From assembly GCA_016550425.1 (NCBI GenBank), contig JABXGS010000150.1, forward strand, positions 1 to 37,028: a DNA stretch of 37,028 nucleotides. Reading direction: 5' to 3'. This stretch comes from an archaeon (GTDB lineage Archaea > Asgardarchaeota > Hermodarchaeia > Hermodarchaeales > Hermodarchaeaceae). The notes below the pieces were generated by a model. The model did no database searches, was not told the DNA's origin, and worked only from the letters and a program-made list of their open reading frames with translations. Below, one piece after another: positions 1 through 8,526 of this stretch; position 1 is the stretch's first letter, and each line of letters begins with the position of its first letter. The translations under genes were made by a program, and so were the position numbers.

Positions 1-288
1 CACTATAATGCTGATTCCAAAGACAGAGGAGCCCAACAGAGCCATCAGCATGATGAATCTAGAGTTTACATTTGGAAAACGAGTCACAGTCTGCAGGATT
101 GCAAACACACCAAACCCACACAAACTCAGCACTATGACGAGTTCATAGGTGCATAAAACACAACGATTATGCACGGGGTCTATCAAAAGGCAAAAGCCTG
201 GGGGCGGAAGGAACAATAGAATCCCTAATGCAGAGAAGATAACTACCGCGAATACTGATTCCATAATCTGAATCCACGAATATTTCAT
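1..288 (-). CDS. Partial membrane protein, runs off the window
   Basis: An open frame starts with ATG at 288 and stays open to base 1, giving 96 residues with the C-terminus outside the window. Three hydrophobic segments are visible, at about residues 10-30, 48-65 and 78-96. Between the first two lies a short loop with the paired cysteines CVLC and an upstream Cys. A Cys-containing loop between two membrane segments recalls small four-helix proteins of the DUF4418 type, but the match is too weak to name it. The gene is divergent from the duplicated membrane genes that follow. No clear ribosome site precedes the ATG. Confidence 0.55.
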   Translation of the reverse strand, partial: MKYSWIQIMESVFAVVIFSALGILLFLPPPGFCLLIDPVHNRCVLCTYELVIVLSLCGFGVFAILQTVTRFPNVNSRFIMLMALLGSSVFGISIIV

Positions 289-419
289 GTTATCCGATTC
301 CCTCATTTTTTGATGGACTAATATTGGCTAAATAAATATGTTCATTCCTGCAAAAGAGGAATCTCTTCTCATAACAAAAAGATATGAGGATAGCCAGATT
401 TGTCAATATTAGTTTGGAC

Positions 420-429
420 ATAAAATATT
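420..429 (+). promoter_or_regulatory. TATA-like box of duplicated gene 1
   Basis: ATAAAATATT lies in the leader of the first unit, and the identical sequence sits at 1361-1370 in the second. Transcription would start roughly 25 bp downstream, leaving a leader of about 45 nt before the AGGTGA at 489-494. Conservation between the units supports a functional promoter, but no start site is known. Confidence 0.45.
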
Positions 430-490
430 GCTAGTATTCTTCTTGACCTGGTTTCTCTCCTCATTTCACTCTAATTTTTCCTTCATCTAG

Positions 491-1294
491 GTGAAGCCTA
501 ATTGGGCATCTCAAATTATAGCTAGTATTTTTTACATGAGTTATGATTGCGTGGGTTTTTATCTTGGAACTCTTATAATAACCATGGCGGATACAACAAT
601 GAGGGAAACTCGGAGTGATGAGGCTCAAAGACTATGGGTCTTTAGCACAAACAAACCATATCAAATCTTGGCAATAACATGGATTATACTCGGATGTCTT
701 TTTACCATAATGGGAATTCAATATTTTCTTCTTATTCCAACCTTTCTATTATTTCCATATCTAGATTTCACAGTATCCCTTTTCATAATTGGATTTGGAA
801 TGTTCTTTGTTATTGTTGCAATATTTCTATTCTACGACTCGCAATCCATTCATAACGACCCCTTTCCAGAAGATAGCCCATGTAAAATGCACTCAGACCA
901 ACCTGCTTATGATTGGTGCGCCATTTGTGGAGCACTCAGCTGTCCACAAGAGCTAGTTCGTATAAAACAGAGTATTTGGGGCATATCCTTGGGTATGTTT
1001 GGATTTGATGGAGTTGCCTGCCAAAACTGCGCACAACGTCGCGTAAAACGATACTACATGATTACAATAGTGCTCTTCCTTCCAGCTTTATCATTCTTCA
1101 GTCTTTTAGGTATAATCTTGATAATGGCCGGACCCATTTACCTCGCTGCAGTCCTTGGTTTCATTTTTGGAATCGTTGTCTTTGGACTAGTATGCCTTAT
1201 CGCGTACCTTTGGTGGAAAATATGGCAAATTGCCACCACACCATTAGCTCAACAGCCTGAACTGATGATTCCCATTAAAAGTCGACTTGCATGA
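491..1294 (+). CDS. Membrane protein with B-box-like zinc site, copy 1
   Basis: Up to 267 residues from a GTG at 491. A later in-frame ATG at 599 is the first start shared with the paralogue and may be the true one. Two hydrophobic segments (about residues 55-80 and 90-115) precede a cytosolic zinc-binding stretch with the order C-x2-H, WCAIC, C and CQNC (about residues 130-180). Two further membrane segments follow (about 190-245). The cysteine/histidine pattern resembles the B-box-type fingers found in prokaryotic membrane proteins, but the second CxxC is reduced to a single Cys. A TGA ends the protein seven residues earlier than in copy 2, because GCA-AGA has become GCA-TGA. The role is unknown; a membrane-tethered protein-interaction or sensing role is only a guess. 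Confidence 0.75.
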   Translation: MKPNWASQIIASIFYMSYDCVGFYLGTLIITMADTTMRETRSDEAQRLWVFSTNKPYQILAITWIILGCLFTIMGIQYFLLIPTFLLFPYLDFTVSLFIIGFGMFFVIVAIFLFYDSQSIHNDPFPEDSPCKMHSDQPAYDWCAICGALSCPQELVRIKQSIWGISLGMFGFDGVACQNCAQRRVKRYYMITIVLFLPALSFFSLLGIILIMAGPIYLAAVLGFIFGIVVFGLVCLIAYLWWKIWQIATTPLAQQPELMIPIKSRLA

Positions 1295-1360
1295 AGAGAA
1301 ACTGTTGAAGCTTAAGCACAAGATATGAGGATAGCCAGATTTGTCAATATTAGTTTGGAC

Positions 1361-1370
1361 ATAAAATATT
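1361..1370 (+). promoter_or_regulatory. TATA-like box of duplicated gene 2
   Basis: ATAAAATATT, identical to the box of unit 1 and exactly 941 bp from it. Confidence 0.45.
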
Positions 1371-1490
1371 GCTTGGATTCTTCTTAACCTGATTCCTCTC
1401 CTCATTTCACTCTAATTTTCTGTCATCTAGGTGAAGCTTAATTGAGCATCTCACATTATAACCAGTATTTTTTACACGAGTAGTGATTGC

Positions 1491-2249
1491 GTGGGTTTTT
1501 ATCTTGGAACTCTTACAATAACCACGGCGGATACAACGATGAGGGAAACTCTGAATGATAAAGAGCAAAGACTATTGGTCCTAAGCACAAACAAGCCATA
1601 TCGCATTCTGGCAATATTCTGGAGTGTAATGGGATGCGTAGTCATAGCTCTTGGAATCCAATCTTTTTTCACTTTTCATTATGTCCCAATATTTCCACTT
1701 TTAGATTTAATGTACCTTCTTTTTACGACCGCGTGTGGAGTATTTTTCATCATTAGTGCAGTGTTTCTTATCTACGATTCCCAATCAATACATAACGACC
1801 CTTTTCCAGAAGCTAGCTCATGTGAACGTCATCCAGACCAACTTGCTTATGATTGGTGTGCCATCTGTGGAACACTTGCCTGTCCACAAGAGCTCGTTTG
1901 TATACAACACAAAGTTTGGGGTATCTCCCCTGGTATGTTCGGATTTTACGGAGTCGCCTGCCAAAACTGCGCACAGCGCCGGGTTAAGCGATTTGTCATG
2001 TTTTTCATAAGTCTCCTCTTTCTGGGTTTCCTGCTCTTGATTCCTAGCAGTATAAGATTTATAATGCTCGGACCAGTTCCCCTCGCCCTTGGTTTCATGT
2101 TAGGAGCTGTTTACGTAGGACTAGTTTGTCTCGTCGGGTGCTTTTTGTGGAAGCTATGGCAAATTGTCACCACACCATTAGCTCAACAGCCTCAACTGAT
2201 GAGCCCCATTAAAAGCCGACTGGCAAGAAGAGAAACTGTTGAAGCTTAA
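1491..2249 (+). CDS. Membrane protein with B-box-like zinc site, copy 2
   Basis: 252 residues from GTG 1491; the ATG at 1539 is the alternative start shared with copy 1. The longer start used in copy 1 is impossible here, because the matching GTG at 1431 is followed four codons later by TGA. The architecture is the same: two membrane segments, a zinc stretch with C-x2-H, WCAIC, C and CQNC, then two more membrane segments. The tail is seven residues longer than in copy 1. The zinc domain, the first 45 codons and the tail are nearly identical to copy 1, while the membrane segments have diverged strongly. Function unknown. Confidence 0.75.
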   Translation: MGFYLGTLTITTADTTMRETLNDKEQRLLVLSTNKPYRILAIFWSVMGCVVIALGIQSFFTFHYVPIFPLLDLMYLLFTTACGVFFIISAVFLIYDSQSIHNDPFPEASSCERHPDQLAYDWCAICGTLACPQELVCIQHKVWGISPGMFGFYGVACQNCAQRRVKRFVMFFISLLFLGFLLLIPSSIRFIMLGPVPLALGFMLGAVYVGLVCLVGCFLWKLWQIVTTPLAQQPQLMSPIKSRLARRETVEA

Positions 2250-2315
2250 GCACAAGATATTTGGCTATGAAGCTGGGCAAGTCATCGAGTTCACTGTGAC
2301 TCGCTGGTGGAAGAA

Positions 2316-3989
2316 ATGACAACCAATCGAATAAAGGCAGAGCAGGTTAAAGCTTCCAAACTCGATGCAATCCGAGTAGTCGATGGAGAGGAGACCATTT
2401 GCGAAAGTTGCAGCGATTATCTCACAGATGAAGCTCGTTTCGGTGATGGATACGCTGAACGGCTCTTCTATGCACGATCGGAAGCTGATGTCGCTGCCGT
2501 TGTTAAATGGGCTAAGGAACACAAGGTTTCCATTACAATCTCTGCAGGGCGCACCGGACTTACTGGAGGCGCGGTCCCTCAAGGTGGTATCCTCCTTTCA
2601 TTAGAACAAATGGATAAGCTCTGTGGCTTGGGCTTTGATGAAACCAAGAGTAAGTGGTTCATCCGTGCTCAACCGGGTGTCACATTGGAAGCGCTCAACT
2701 CAGCCGTATACAAACGTCAACTTGATTCACTTAAGACCCAGTGTACAGATGATGAGCAAGCGGCTTTAGACAAATTCCTTACTGATTCATCAACCCATTT
2801 CTTTCCGCCTGATCCTACCGAGATGACAGCCCACCTGGGAGGTTCTCTAGCTGCTAATGCTTCAGGGGCACGATCCTTCCGGTATAAGGCAATTCGCCAA
2901 TGGACCAAACGGTTGCGCGTTGTGTTGTCGAATGGTGATGCCCTTGATATTAGCCGAGGAACGGTATTCGCAAAAGACGGCCAATTTGTTATCGAATTGG
3001 CGGATGGAAGCATTAACGAAATCACTATACCTACTTACGATATGCCTTCAACGAAAAACGCAGCAGGCTTATTCGCTCATCAAGGAATGGATCTTATCGA
3101 TTTGTTTATCGGATCTGAAGGTATTTTGGGCATCATCACGGAGGCTGAAGTTTGGCTAGAAGTGTATCCTGAGCGGAGTTTGACCATTTTTGCGTTCTTC
3201 CCCACGGAAAAAGCGGCACTCGCCTTTGTGAGAGACATTCGAAGTGAATCGAGCCTCGTTCAACCCACCTTGGTGGAATATTTTGATTCCAATGCGGTCC
3301 AGATGCTTCGAGATGCCCGCGTCAAAGGACTTGCCGGTGTGATGGTTCCACCTCAAGTTGATAAGGCAGAAGCAATCATCTTCTTTGAAATCCCTTTCGT
3401 GGAAGCTGAAATGGAGTCAACCTTCATGGCAGCTCAAGAACTTCTTGGAAAATATGAAATCGGTATGGACGATACTTGGGCAGGAATCGACCCAGGCGAC
3501 CTTGATAAAATGAAAGCCGTGCGACATCTGATTCCTGAAACCGTCAATTCCCTCATTGCCCAGCGTAAACAAAAATATCCACAAGTCCATAAATTGGGTA
3601 CTGACATGGCTGTCCCTGATGAGCATATGGAAACGATGATTAGTTACTACAAGAAAACCCTTGATGATGCGGGAATGGAATACATCATGTTTGGTCACAT
3701 CGGAGATAATCATCTTCATGTGAATATTCTTCCGCGAACCAACGACGAGGTCGACGAAGGCATGAACATCTACAAGAAATTTGCGAAAAAAGCCGTTGAG
3801 TTAGGCGGTACGGTGAGTGCAGAGCACGGGATTGGTAAACTCAAACGCCCGTTCCTCCAAATCATGTATGGCAATGAAGGGCTTGAGGAAATGGCGGCTG
3901 TGAAACGGGCATTAGACCCGGATTGGATTTTGAATCCAGGAAATATGATTCCCAGACCCGGTGAAACATTAGAATCAGTTGAAACGTAG
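2316..3989 (+). CDS. FAD-linked oxidase, GlcD/Dld family
   Basis: A flavoprotein of the GlcD / D-lactate / D-2-hydroxyglutarate dehydrogenase family (FAD_binding_4 then FAD-oxidase_C), 557 residues from ATG 2316. GGTGG five bases upstream favours this ATG over the GTG at 2307. The N-terminal half carries the glycine-rich FAD loop (RTGLTGGAVPQGG), followed by the HLGGSLAANASGA stretch that also contacts FAD. The C-terminal half has HIGDNHLHVN and SAEHGIG, the metal- and substrate-binding signatures of 2-hydroxyacid dehydrogenases. The likely reaction is oxidation of a D-2-hydroxyacid, with electrons passed to an Fe-S partner or quinone. No such partner is adjacent; a candidate is the CCG-domain protein at 31676. 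An alkyl-DHAP-synthase-like relative is less likely. The gene is followed closely by the nitrilase gene on the same strand. Confidence 0.9.
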   Translation: MTTNRIKAEQVKASKLDAIRVVDGEETICESCSDYLTDEARFGDGYAERLFYARSEADVAAVVKWAKEHKVSITISAGRTGLTGGAVPQGGILLSLEQMDKLCGLGFDETKSKWFIRAQPGVTLEALNSAVYKRQLDSLKTQCTDDEQAALDKFLTDSSTHFFPPDPTEMTAHLGGSLAANASGARSFRYKAIRQWTKRLRVVLSNGDALDISRGTVFAKDGQFVIELADGSINEITIPTYDMPSTKNAAGLFAHQGMDLIDLFIGSEGILGIITEAEVWLEVYPERSLTIFAFFPTEKAALAFVRDIRSESSLVQPTLVEYFDSNAVQMLRDARVKGLAGVMVPPQVDKAEAIIFFEIPFVEAEMESTFMAAQELLGKYEIGMDDTWAGIDPGDLDKMKAVRHLIPETVNSLIAQRKQKYPQVHKLGTDMAVPDEHMETMISYYKKTLDDAGMEYIMFGHIGDNHLHVNILPRTNDEVDEGMNIYKKFAKKAVELGGTVSAEHGIGKLKRPFLQIMYGNEGLEEMAAVKRALDPDWILNPGNMIPRPGETLESVET

Positions 3990-4029
3990 TTCAGTGTCCA
4001 TAGAACTTATTTCCAATAGGCAAACAATC

Positions 4030-4896
4030 ATGAAGAGGAAGCTGAAATCCTTGAGTTTACCAGAAACACTGAAACTCGTAGCATTACAAACTGAACCTTC
4101 CCCTAACTTAACTGACTCTCTATTACAAATCCAAAGTCTCCTCGAAAAGGTTCTATCAGAAGAAGGAGCCTTTGATTGTGCTGTTTTGCCTGAATACGCG
4201 TTTGGTACCTTACGCGAATGGCTCACCTCAAAACAAGATACAGATCAGCAAATCAAGAGCATACAAACAAAACTCAAACAGCTTGCTAAAACCTATGCGA
4301 TAACCATTGTTGCAGGATCCATGCCGTTTCAAACAGAAAAGCAGACATGGCGAAATCGATGTTTCATCTTTTCTAAGTCAGGTAAAATACTAGGCTCATA
4401 TGATAAGCACCATCCCTTCCGAACCGAAAAACGACTAGGCCTTGAACCAGGGACCACACTTCCTGTTTTCACTGTTAACGGACTACGAATGGCAGTGGTC
4501 ATTTGTTCTGACCTTTGGTTCCCTGACCTGCTCTACAAACTCTCCCTCAAAATTGATTTTCTTGCTGTGCCCACCATGACCACGGTTTTAGACAGTCAAC
4601 ATGTTAACTATGGTCAATGGGCCTGGCGATCTCTTGTTTCTGTGAGATCAAAGGAATATTCTATCCCAATTGTAAGTGCTGATCAAGCATCACGAGAATA
4701 CGCTCCTGGCATCTACACTTGTGGAAGCTCCTGTATTGCGGATCCATCGTACCGATTTTCGAATAATGAAGGATTCCACACACAAGCTTTACGCATAACC
4801 CCAAATGAGCATGGCGGTTTAGTTATGAGTAAAATTAGTTTGAAGGAAATCAAAGAATATTCAGCATATCGTCGTGAAGTTGGACTTCGTGAATAA
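4030..4896 (+). CDS. Carbon-nitrogen hydrolase (nitrilase superfamily)
   Basis: 288 residues from ATG 4030. The frame is open further upstream to a TTG at 3979 that overlaps the preceding gene, but the conserved fold begins after residue 12. The Glu-Lys-Cys catalytic triad of the superfamily is complete: E55 in LPEYAFG, K126 in YDKHHPF and C159 in VICSDLWFP. The family hydrolyses amides or nitriles (omega-amidase, carbamoylase, aliphatic amidase). The substrate cannot be told from the sequence. The gap to the upstream FAD oxidase is 40 bp on the same strand, so cotranscription is likely. Confidence 0.88.
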   Translation: MKRKLKSLSLPETLKLVALQTEPSPNLTDSLLQIQSLLEKVLSEEGAFDCAVLPEYAFGTLREWLTSKQDTDQQIKSIQTKLKQLAKTYAITIVAGSMPFQTEKQTWRNRCFIFSKSGKILGSYDKHHPFRTEKRLGLEPGTTLPVFTVNGLRMAVVICSDLWFPDLLYKLSLKIDFLAVPTMTTVLDSQHVNYGQWAWRSLVSVRSKEYSIPIVSADQASREYAPGIYTCGSSCIADPSYRFSNNEGFHTQALRITPNEHGGLVMSKISLKEIKEYSAYRREVGLRE

Positions 4897-4982
4897 GCAC
4901 CTCAAGCGTTCTTAGATGTCTATAGCAGTTCATTAACTATTTACACCAACGTATGCTACCTGTGGTGTGTTCGAAAACGCAT

Positions 4983-4992
4983 GATATAAAAG
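4983..4992 (+). promoter_or_regulatory. TATA box of the surface-protein gene
   Basis: GATATAAAAG is followed about 25 bp later by the expected start of transcription and about 70 bp later by the ATG at 5055. GAGGTGAT at 5042-5049 is a near-complete match to the archaeal ribosome-binding sequence and fixes that start. Confidence 0.55.
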
Positions 4993-5054
4993 TGGAATCT
5001 CGATAGTGAACATGAATCCATCACTCTACTCATTAATATTAGAGGTGATGAAAT

Positions 5055-6725
5055 ATGAGTAAAATCGGATGGGGTGTTCCGAAAAAAAGTGGAATAGCAC
5101 TAGCTTTAATTATAATCACATTTTCCGCACTTTCTCATTTCCCAGCTTTGGCTGCATCCTGGCCCGTTGTTTTAAATCCGGGATTTGAAAGTCCTGGCCC
5201 GGGTCCACCGGTATTTCCTGACCATTGGGTTTTTACCACTACCAGTGATCCACCAGATGACTTCTTATGGTTGTATCCGACCGGCTTCCCCCACACGGGA
5301 GCCGAATCTGCAGGAATAGTTGTCAGTATAGCTGAACCCGGCGACCATGCCGAATGGAGTCAATCTTCCATCACTCCGGTCAGTGGAGGTGTCACTTACA
5401 ACCTAACCTCATGGGTCTATATGACCACCCCTCCAACTCTTGCCGTTGACATTGGTGTCATATGGCGAGATATTGGAGGAGGCTATCTCGGAGAATCCTT
5501 TTCCGGTCAATTTTTTGGACCTCAAGCTATATGGTTCCCAATCATTTGGATAACCAATTCACCTGCGGGAACGGCTCAGGCCACAATCGTGTTACGAGCA
5601 ACAGTACTTCCTGGAGACATTATCACCGGGGGTGATGTCTTCTTCGATGACGTAGAATTCTATCCTCTAGGAGATTCGAGCCTAGGTGATAACTCCCCCG
5701 GTGATCATGGCAGTCACTTTGACCCAGACGCCGATCCGTGGAACGAAATGCTCCAGATTAACGTTTCAGCGGTCAACGATGATTTGGGTAACCTGAATTT
5801 CACGCTGCAAGCGTCTGGAACGGGAGATGATTCAACTGATATCGCCCAAGTAGATTTAGTTCGTGATTTGAATGGGAATGGAATCTATGATAATGACACC
5901 GAACCCTTACTAGCGAGTGGCAGCTACGCACAAGATGATGGGACCCTACAGCTTAACACATCACATAGCATACCGAAAGGGCAAAGTCATGTTTTCCTAA
6001 TTGCCTATCAATTAGCATTTACAAGTGATGCAGGAGAAACCTTTGCATTCACTGTGACCCAAATTCGTGCCGTAGGTAATTCCAGTGGTCTGCTCATTAA
6101 CCTACCTGGTCCTCCCTATCAATCAGCAGTGAAAACGACCGAGGGTAGTCTAAAGATTGACATAGGAGCAAATACGCCTGGTGATCATAATTGGACACCT
6201 GACGGGACCACACCGAATGTGCTGCTTCAATTGGCATTCTATTCCTACGCTGAAGATTTCACGATTTCAAATATCACGGTAGACATATTGGGTTCTGGTG
6301 ACCCGTCCATTGATGTGAGCCAGATTCAGGTGATCCATGATATTGATGGTGACGCCGAAATTGAAGCAGGAGAAACTCTACTTGCTACTGGTCCAGGACA
6401 TTCAACACAGGTTCTAGATTTTGACCCAACACTCAATGTAGCCAAATGGACGACAGTTAACCTATTGATTGCATTAGTGATTTCTGCAACAGCGACTAAT
6501 ACAACCACATACTCAGTTCGTGTAACAGCCATCGGTGCCCAAGGGGCTGTCGATGCAAGCACGAATATGTTTGATCTCCCAATAACCTCTGCTGTCAAGA
6601 CAGTTATTACTCGTCCTCCAACGTTCTTCGATCCATTCCAATTCCTCTTGCTACTGGTGCTGATAATTATCATTATCCTCATCATTATCATCGTAATTGT
6701 GTACCGCCGACGCCGCGGAGAATAA
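5055..6725 (+). CDS. Secreted, C-terminally anchored surface protein
   Basis: 556 residues. An N-terminal signal peptide (about residues 14-34, ending ALAAS) directs export, and a single membrane helix near the C-terminus (about 525-550) ends in the cytosolic anchor YRRRRGE. The first extracellular part (about 36-205) begins NPGFESPGPG and ends VFFDDVEFYP, a pattern typical of CBM4/9-like jelly-roll carbohydrate-binding modules. Two related modules follow, each with Asp/Asn-rich loops (RDLNGNGIYDND near 280; HDIDGDAEIEAGE near 435). These loops resemble dockerin or EF-type calcium loops. Potential N-glycosylation sites (NxS/T) are frequent. The gene has its own promoter. A cell-surface binding or envelope role is likely; the ligand is unknown. 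Confidence 0.8.
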   Translation: MSKIGWGVPKKSGIALALIIITFSALSHFPALAASWPVVLNPGFESPGPGPPVFPDHWVFTTTSDPPDDFLWLYPTGFPHTGAESAGIVVSIAEPGDHAEWSQSSITPVSGGVTYNLTSWVYMTTPPTLAVDIGVIWRDIGGGYLGESFSGQFFGPQAIWFPIIWITNSPAGTAQATIVLRATVLPGDIITGGDVFFDDVEFYPLGDSSLGDNSPGDHGSHFDPDADPWNEMLQINVSAVNDDLGNLNFTLQASGTGDDSTDIAQVDLVRDLNGNGIYDNDTEPLLASGSYAQDDGTLQLNTSHSIPKGQSHVFLIAYQLAFTSDAGETFAFTVTQIRAVGNSSGLLINLPGPPYQSAVKTTEGSLKIDIGANTPGDHNWTPDGTTPNVLLQLAFYSYAEDFTISNITVDILGSGDPSIDVSQIQVIHDIDGDAEIEAGETLLATGPGHSTQVLDFDPTLNVAKWTTVNLLIALVISATATNTTTYSVRVTAIGAQGAVDASTNMFDLPITSAVKTVITRPPTFFDPFQFLLLLVLIIIIILIIIIVIVYRRRRGE

Positions 6726-6764
6726 CACCGCTTAAACTAAAAGACTGCAGATGCAAGGTGGTCA

Positions 6765-7949
6765 TCATTGAGGTGACTCTGTTTCCTTAGAAGAGACCAC
6801 ATCACGTAAATGTCTCAGTCTGCGTAAGAGTTCCTGACGTCCCAACCGAAACAAATCCAGTCGCTGTCGATCAGCATCAAGGAGTTTCGCAACGACAGGT
6901 GACTTCAATAATTCCGGTAAAACTTCAACGGATTTAAGTAAATATTCCCCAATTTGCACTTGGTCATCCATTGAGACCAAGGCAGTTTCTGACTGGCGCA
7001 TAGCATAAGGCAATGCATCAGTACGAATATCAGAAGGCAACAATTCATGAGCGGATTTTTTAGGATTACTTGCAAACATACTATACCATTCTTCAACATC
7101 AATTTCCGTTGGTAGCACTGCATTCAGGATTGCACGTTCATGGTCAACATACAGCATTCCCATTTGGGTTCGCTGAACCAACAATTCATGAAGTGCCACA
7201 CTGGCTTCAGTTAAGAGGTCAAATTGAATCTGGACTTTAGACACCCATTTGAGTGATAGAAAATCAAAGTCGCTGCTAAAAGCTGAGAATTGGGCGAGGA
7301 GATTCACAAGTACATCAATATAGCTCGCTAGCGCAATTAGTGCCTTTTCAAATGCTCCAGTGCTGGCTTCGTCAAGAAAGCCCTGTAAGGCAGTAATCAA
7401 GGCTGGTATATCCATGTCCAGCCAAACATCGAGAGCTTTTTCCCAGCGACCTAATTCAGGTGATTGGTATTTTTGGAAAAAGTCTCGAAAGCCATGATCT
7501 GTGACGCCCAAATCACGCATATCAATGAGTAATCGCTCAAGTTCTCCACCCGTATCCGCAACAACCCACCGCAAATAATCAATCCCGTCGGTTTGAGATT
7601 CAATTCGTTTCTTGAGTGCGTCTTTCGCTAAAATGTGAATAGCTTTTTGTCGCCTTTCAAAAAGGGCAATTTGTTCCTGAGGTGAAAAGTATAGGTTCCG
7701 TGTCATATCCTCTAAATGGAGCCGCCAATCGCGAGCATGACGAAGAGCTCGATCTAATTCATTGAGTAGATGAACGAGCTCGCTAACAAACTGATTTTCG
7801 ATTCTTAAAATCGCCTCAGGATGGGTCACGAGTCCATCCCGACCGTTAGGTCGAAACACTCCCGTGTCAATTAGGATAACACGTTGGTTGAACTCGCGAA
7901 CATAGTCCAGATAGTCTGCGATGTGATGACGTAAATCAGCAGCGTCCAT
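6765..7949 (-). CDS. Uncharacterised all-helical cytosolic protein
   Basis: 394 residues, ATG at 7949. No signal peptide, membrane segment or recognised catalytic motif is visible. The sequence is rich in Leu, Glu, Arg and Gln with heptad-like spacing over most of its length, which suggests a bundle of long helices. The C-terminal 40 residues (RQRLDLFRLGRQELLRRLRH) are strongly basic and amphipathic. The gene stands alone, convergent with the surface-protein gene, whose stop lies 39 bp away. I do not recognise the family. Confidence 0.7.
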   Translation of the reverse strand: MDAADLRHHIADYLDYVREFNQRVILIDTGVFRPNGRDGLVTHPEAILRIENQFVSELVHLLNELDRALRHARDWRLHLEDMTRNLYFSPQEQIALFERRQKAIHILAKDALKKRIESQTDGIDYLRWVVADTGGELERLLIDMRDLGVTDHGFRDFFQKYQSPELGRWEKALDVWLDMDIPALITALQGFLDEASTGAFEKALIALASYIDVLVNLLAQFSAFSSDFDFLSLKWVSKVQIQFDLLTEASVALHELLVQRTQMGMLYVDHERAILNAVLPTEIDVEEWYSMFASNPKKSAHELLPSDIRTDALPYAMRQSETALVSMDDQVQIGEYLLKSVEVLPELLKSPVVAKLLDADRQRLDLFRLGRQELLRRLRHLRDVVSSKETESPQ

Positions 7950-8058
7950 TCATGTGCATCCTCGCCAGAATCCATGCTAACTATTGACGAGATGACTTTT
8001 AAGTGTCAGTCACGGGACGAAAATCTGATTTAGTAAATCAAGAAACCCTCTAAGCTAG

Positions 8059-8396
8059 CTATTCAAACTGCTGCAGGTTCTTATTGAGTTCTTGAAGCTC
8101 AGCAAATGTTTTCTGTAAGAGAACTGTGCGCTCATTTGAAGGAGTAGATTCAACTTCTGTAGTCAGGGCATACCCAGAACGATACTGGGGAGTGTCTAAA
8201 TGAAACAAAGGATCCCCCCCCCAATAACAGAAGACCAGTCCAAAGCCAAGAAGTCCAGTGGAAGTGAGGGAGAAGAATTAGTAGAAAAAAATGCAATTAG
8301 TGCAAAAAATAGAAGGTAGAAGAAGAGTGGAAGAGCAAATAATTGAATAAAATATTTTGCATGTAATCGTGGGGAGCTGAAATTCCAAATCTTCAC
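8059..8396 (-). pseudogene. Small single-helix membrane protein, frameshifted at a G9 run
   Basis: Reading on the minus strand from GTG 8396, the frame gives one membrane helix (about residues 14-37). It then reaches a run of nine Gs (C9 on the plus strand, 8214-8222) and stops ten codons later. If the run were one base longer or two shorter, the frame would continue for about 50 more codons to a TAG at 8059-8061. That extension ends in a plausible coiled coil (LLQKTFAELQELNKNLQQFE). The full product would be about 112 residues. The extension has coding character, so the gene is either broken, switched off at a slippery tract, or misread at a homopolymer. Function unknown. Confidence 0.6.
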
Positions 8397-8526
8397 CTGA
8401 AGAAAGGTGCAAGAGTCTTGGATAAAAGCTCTAGTAGTCCATTCATAACTAGAATCTTAGGAATGGTAAGCCTTTTCCTTCGTGACACACCATATACAGC
8501 TATTCCCAATTAGGAGGAAATAGCCC

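Larger units (their letters stand above)
381..2255. repeat. Tandem duplication of about 0.94 kb (two units)
   Basis: Unit 1 spans about 381-1321 and unit 2 about 1322-2255. Both units begin with GATATGAGGATAGCCAGATT and end with GAAGCTTAAGCACAA. The units abut directly, and the pentamer GATAT recurs at the far end (2256-2260), so the duplication is flanked by short shared sequence. Each unit holds a TATA-like box, a leader with AGGTGAAG, and one gene for a zinc-binding membrane protein. The period is 941 bp at the left end and 934 bp at the right end, so small indels have accumulated since the duplication. Confidence 0.9.

Noticed and set aside
2717..3025. Minus-strand frame inside the GlcD-type gene
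   Set aside because: Antisense to conserved FAD-binding sequence; no domain or ribosome site.
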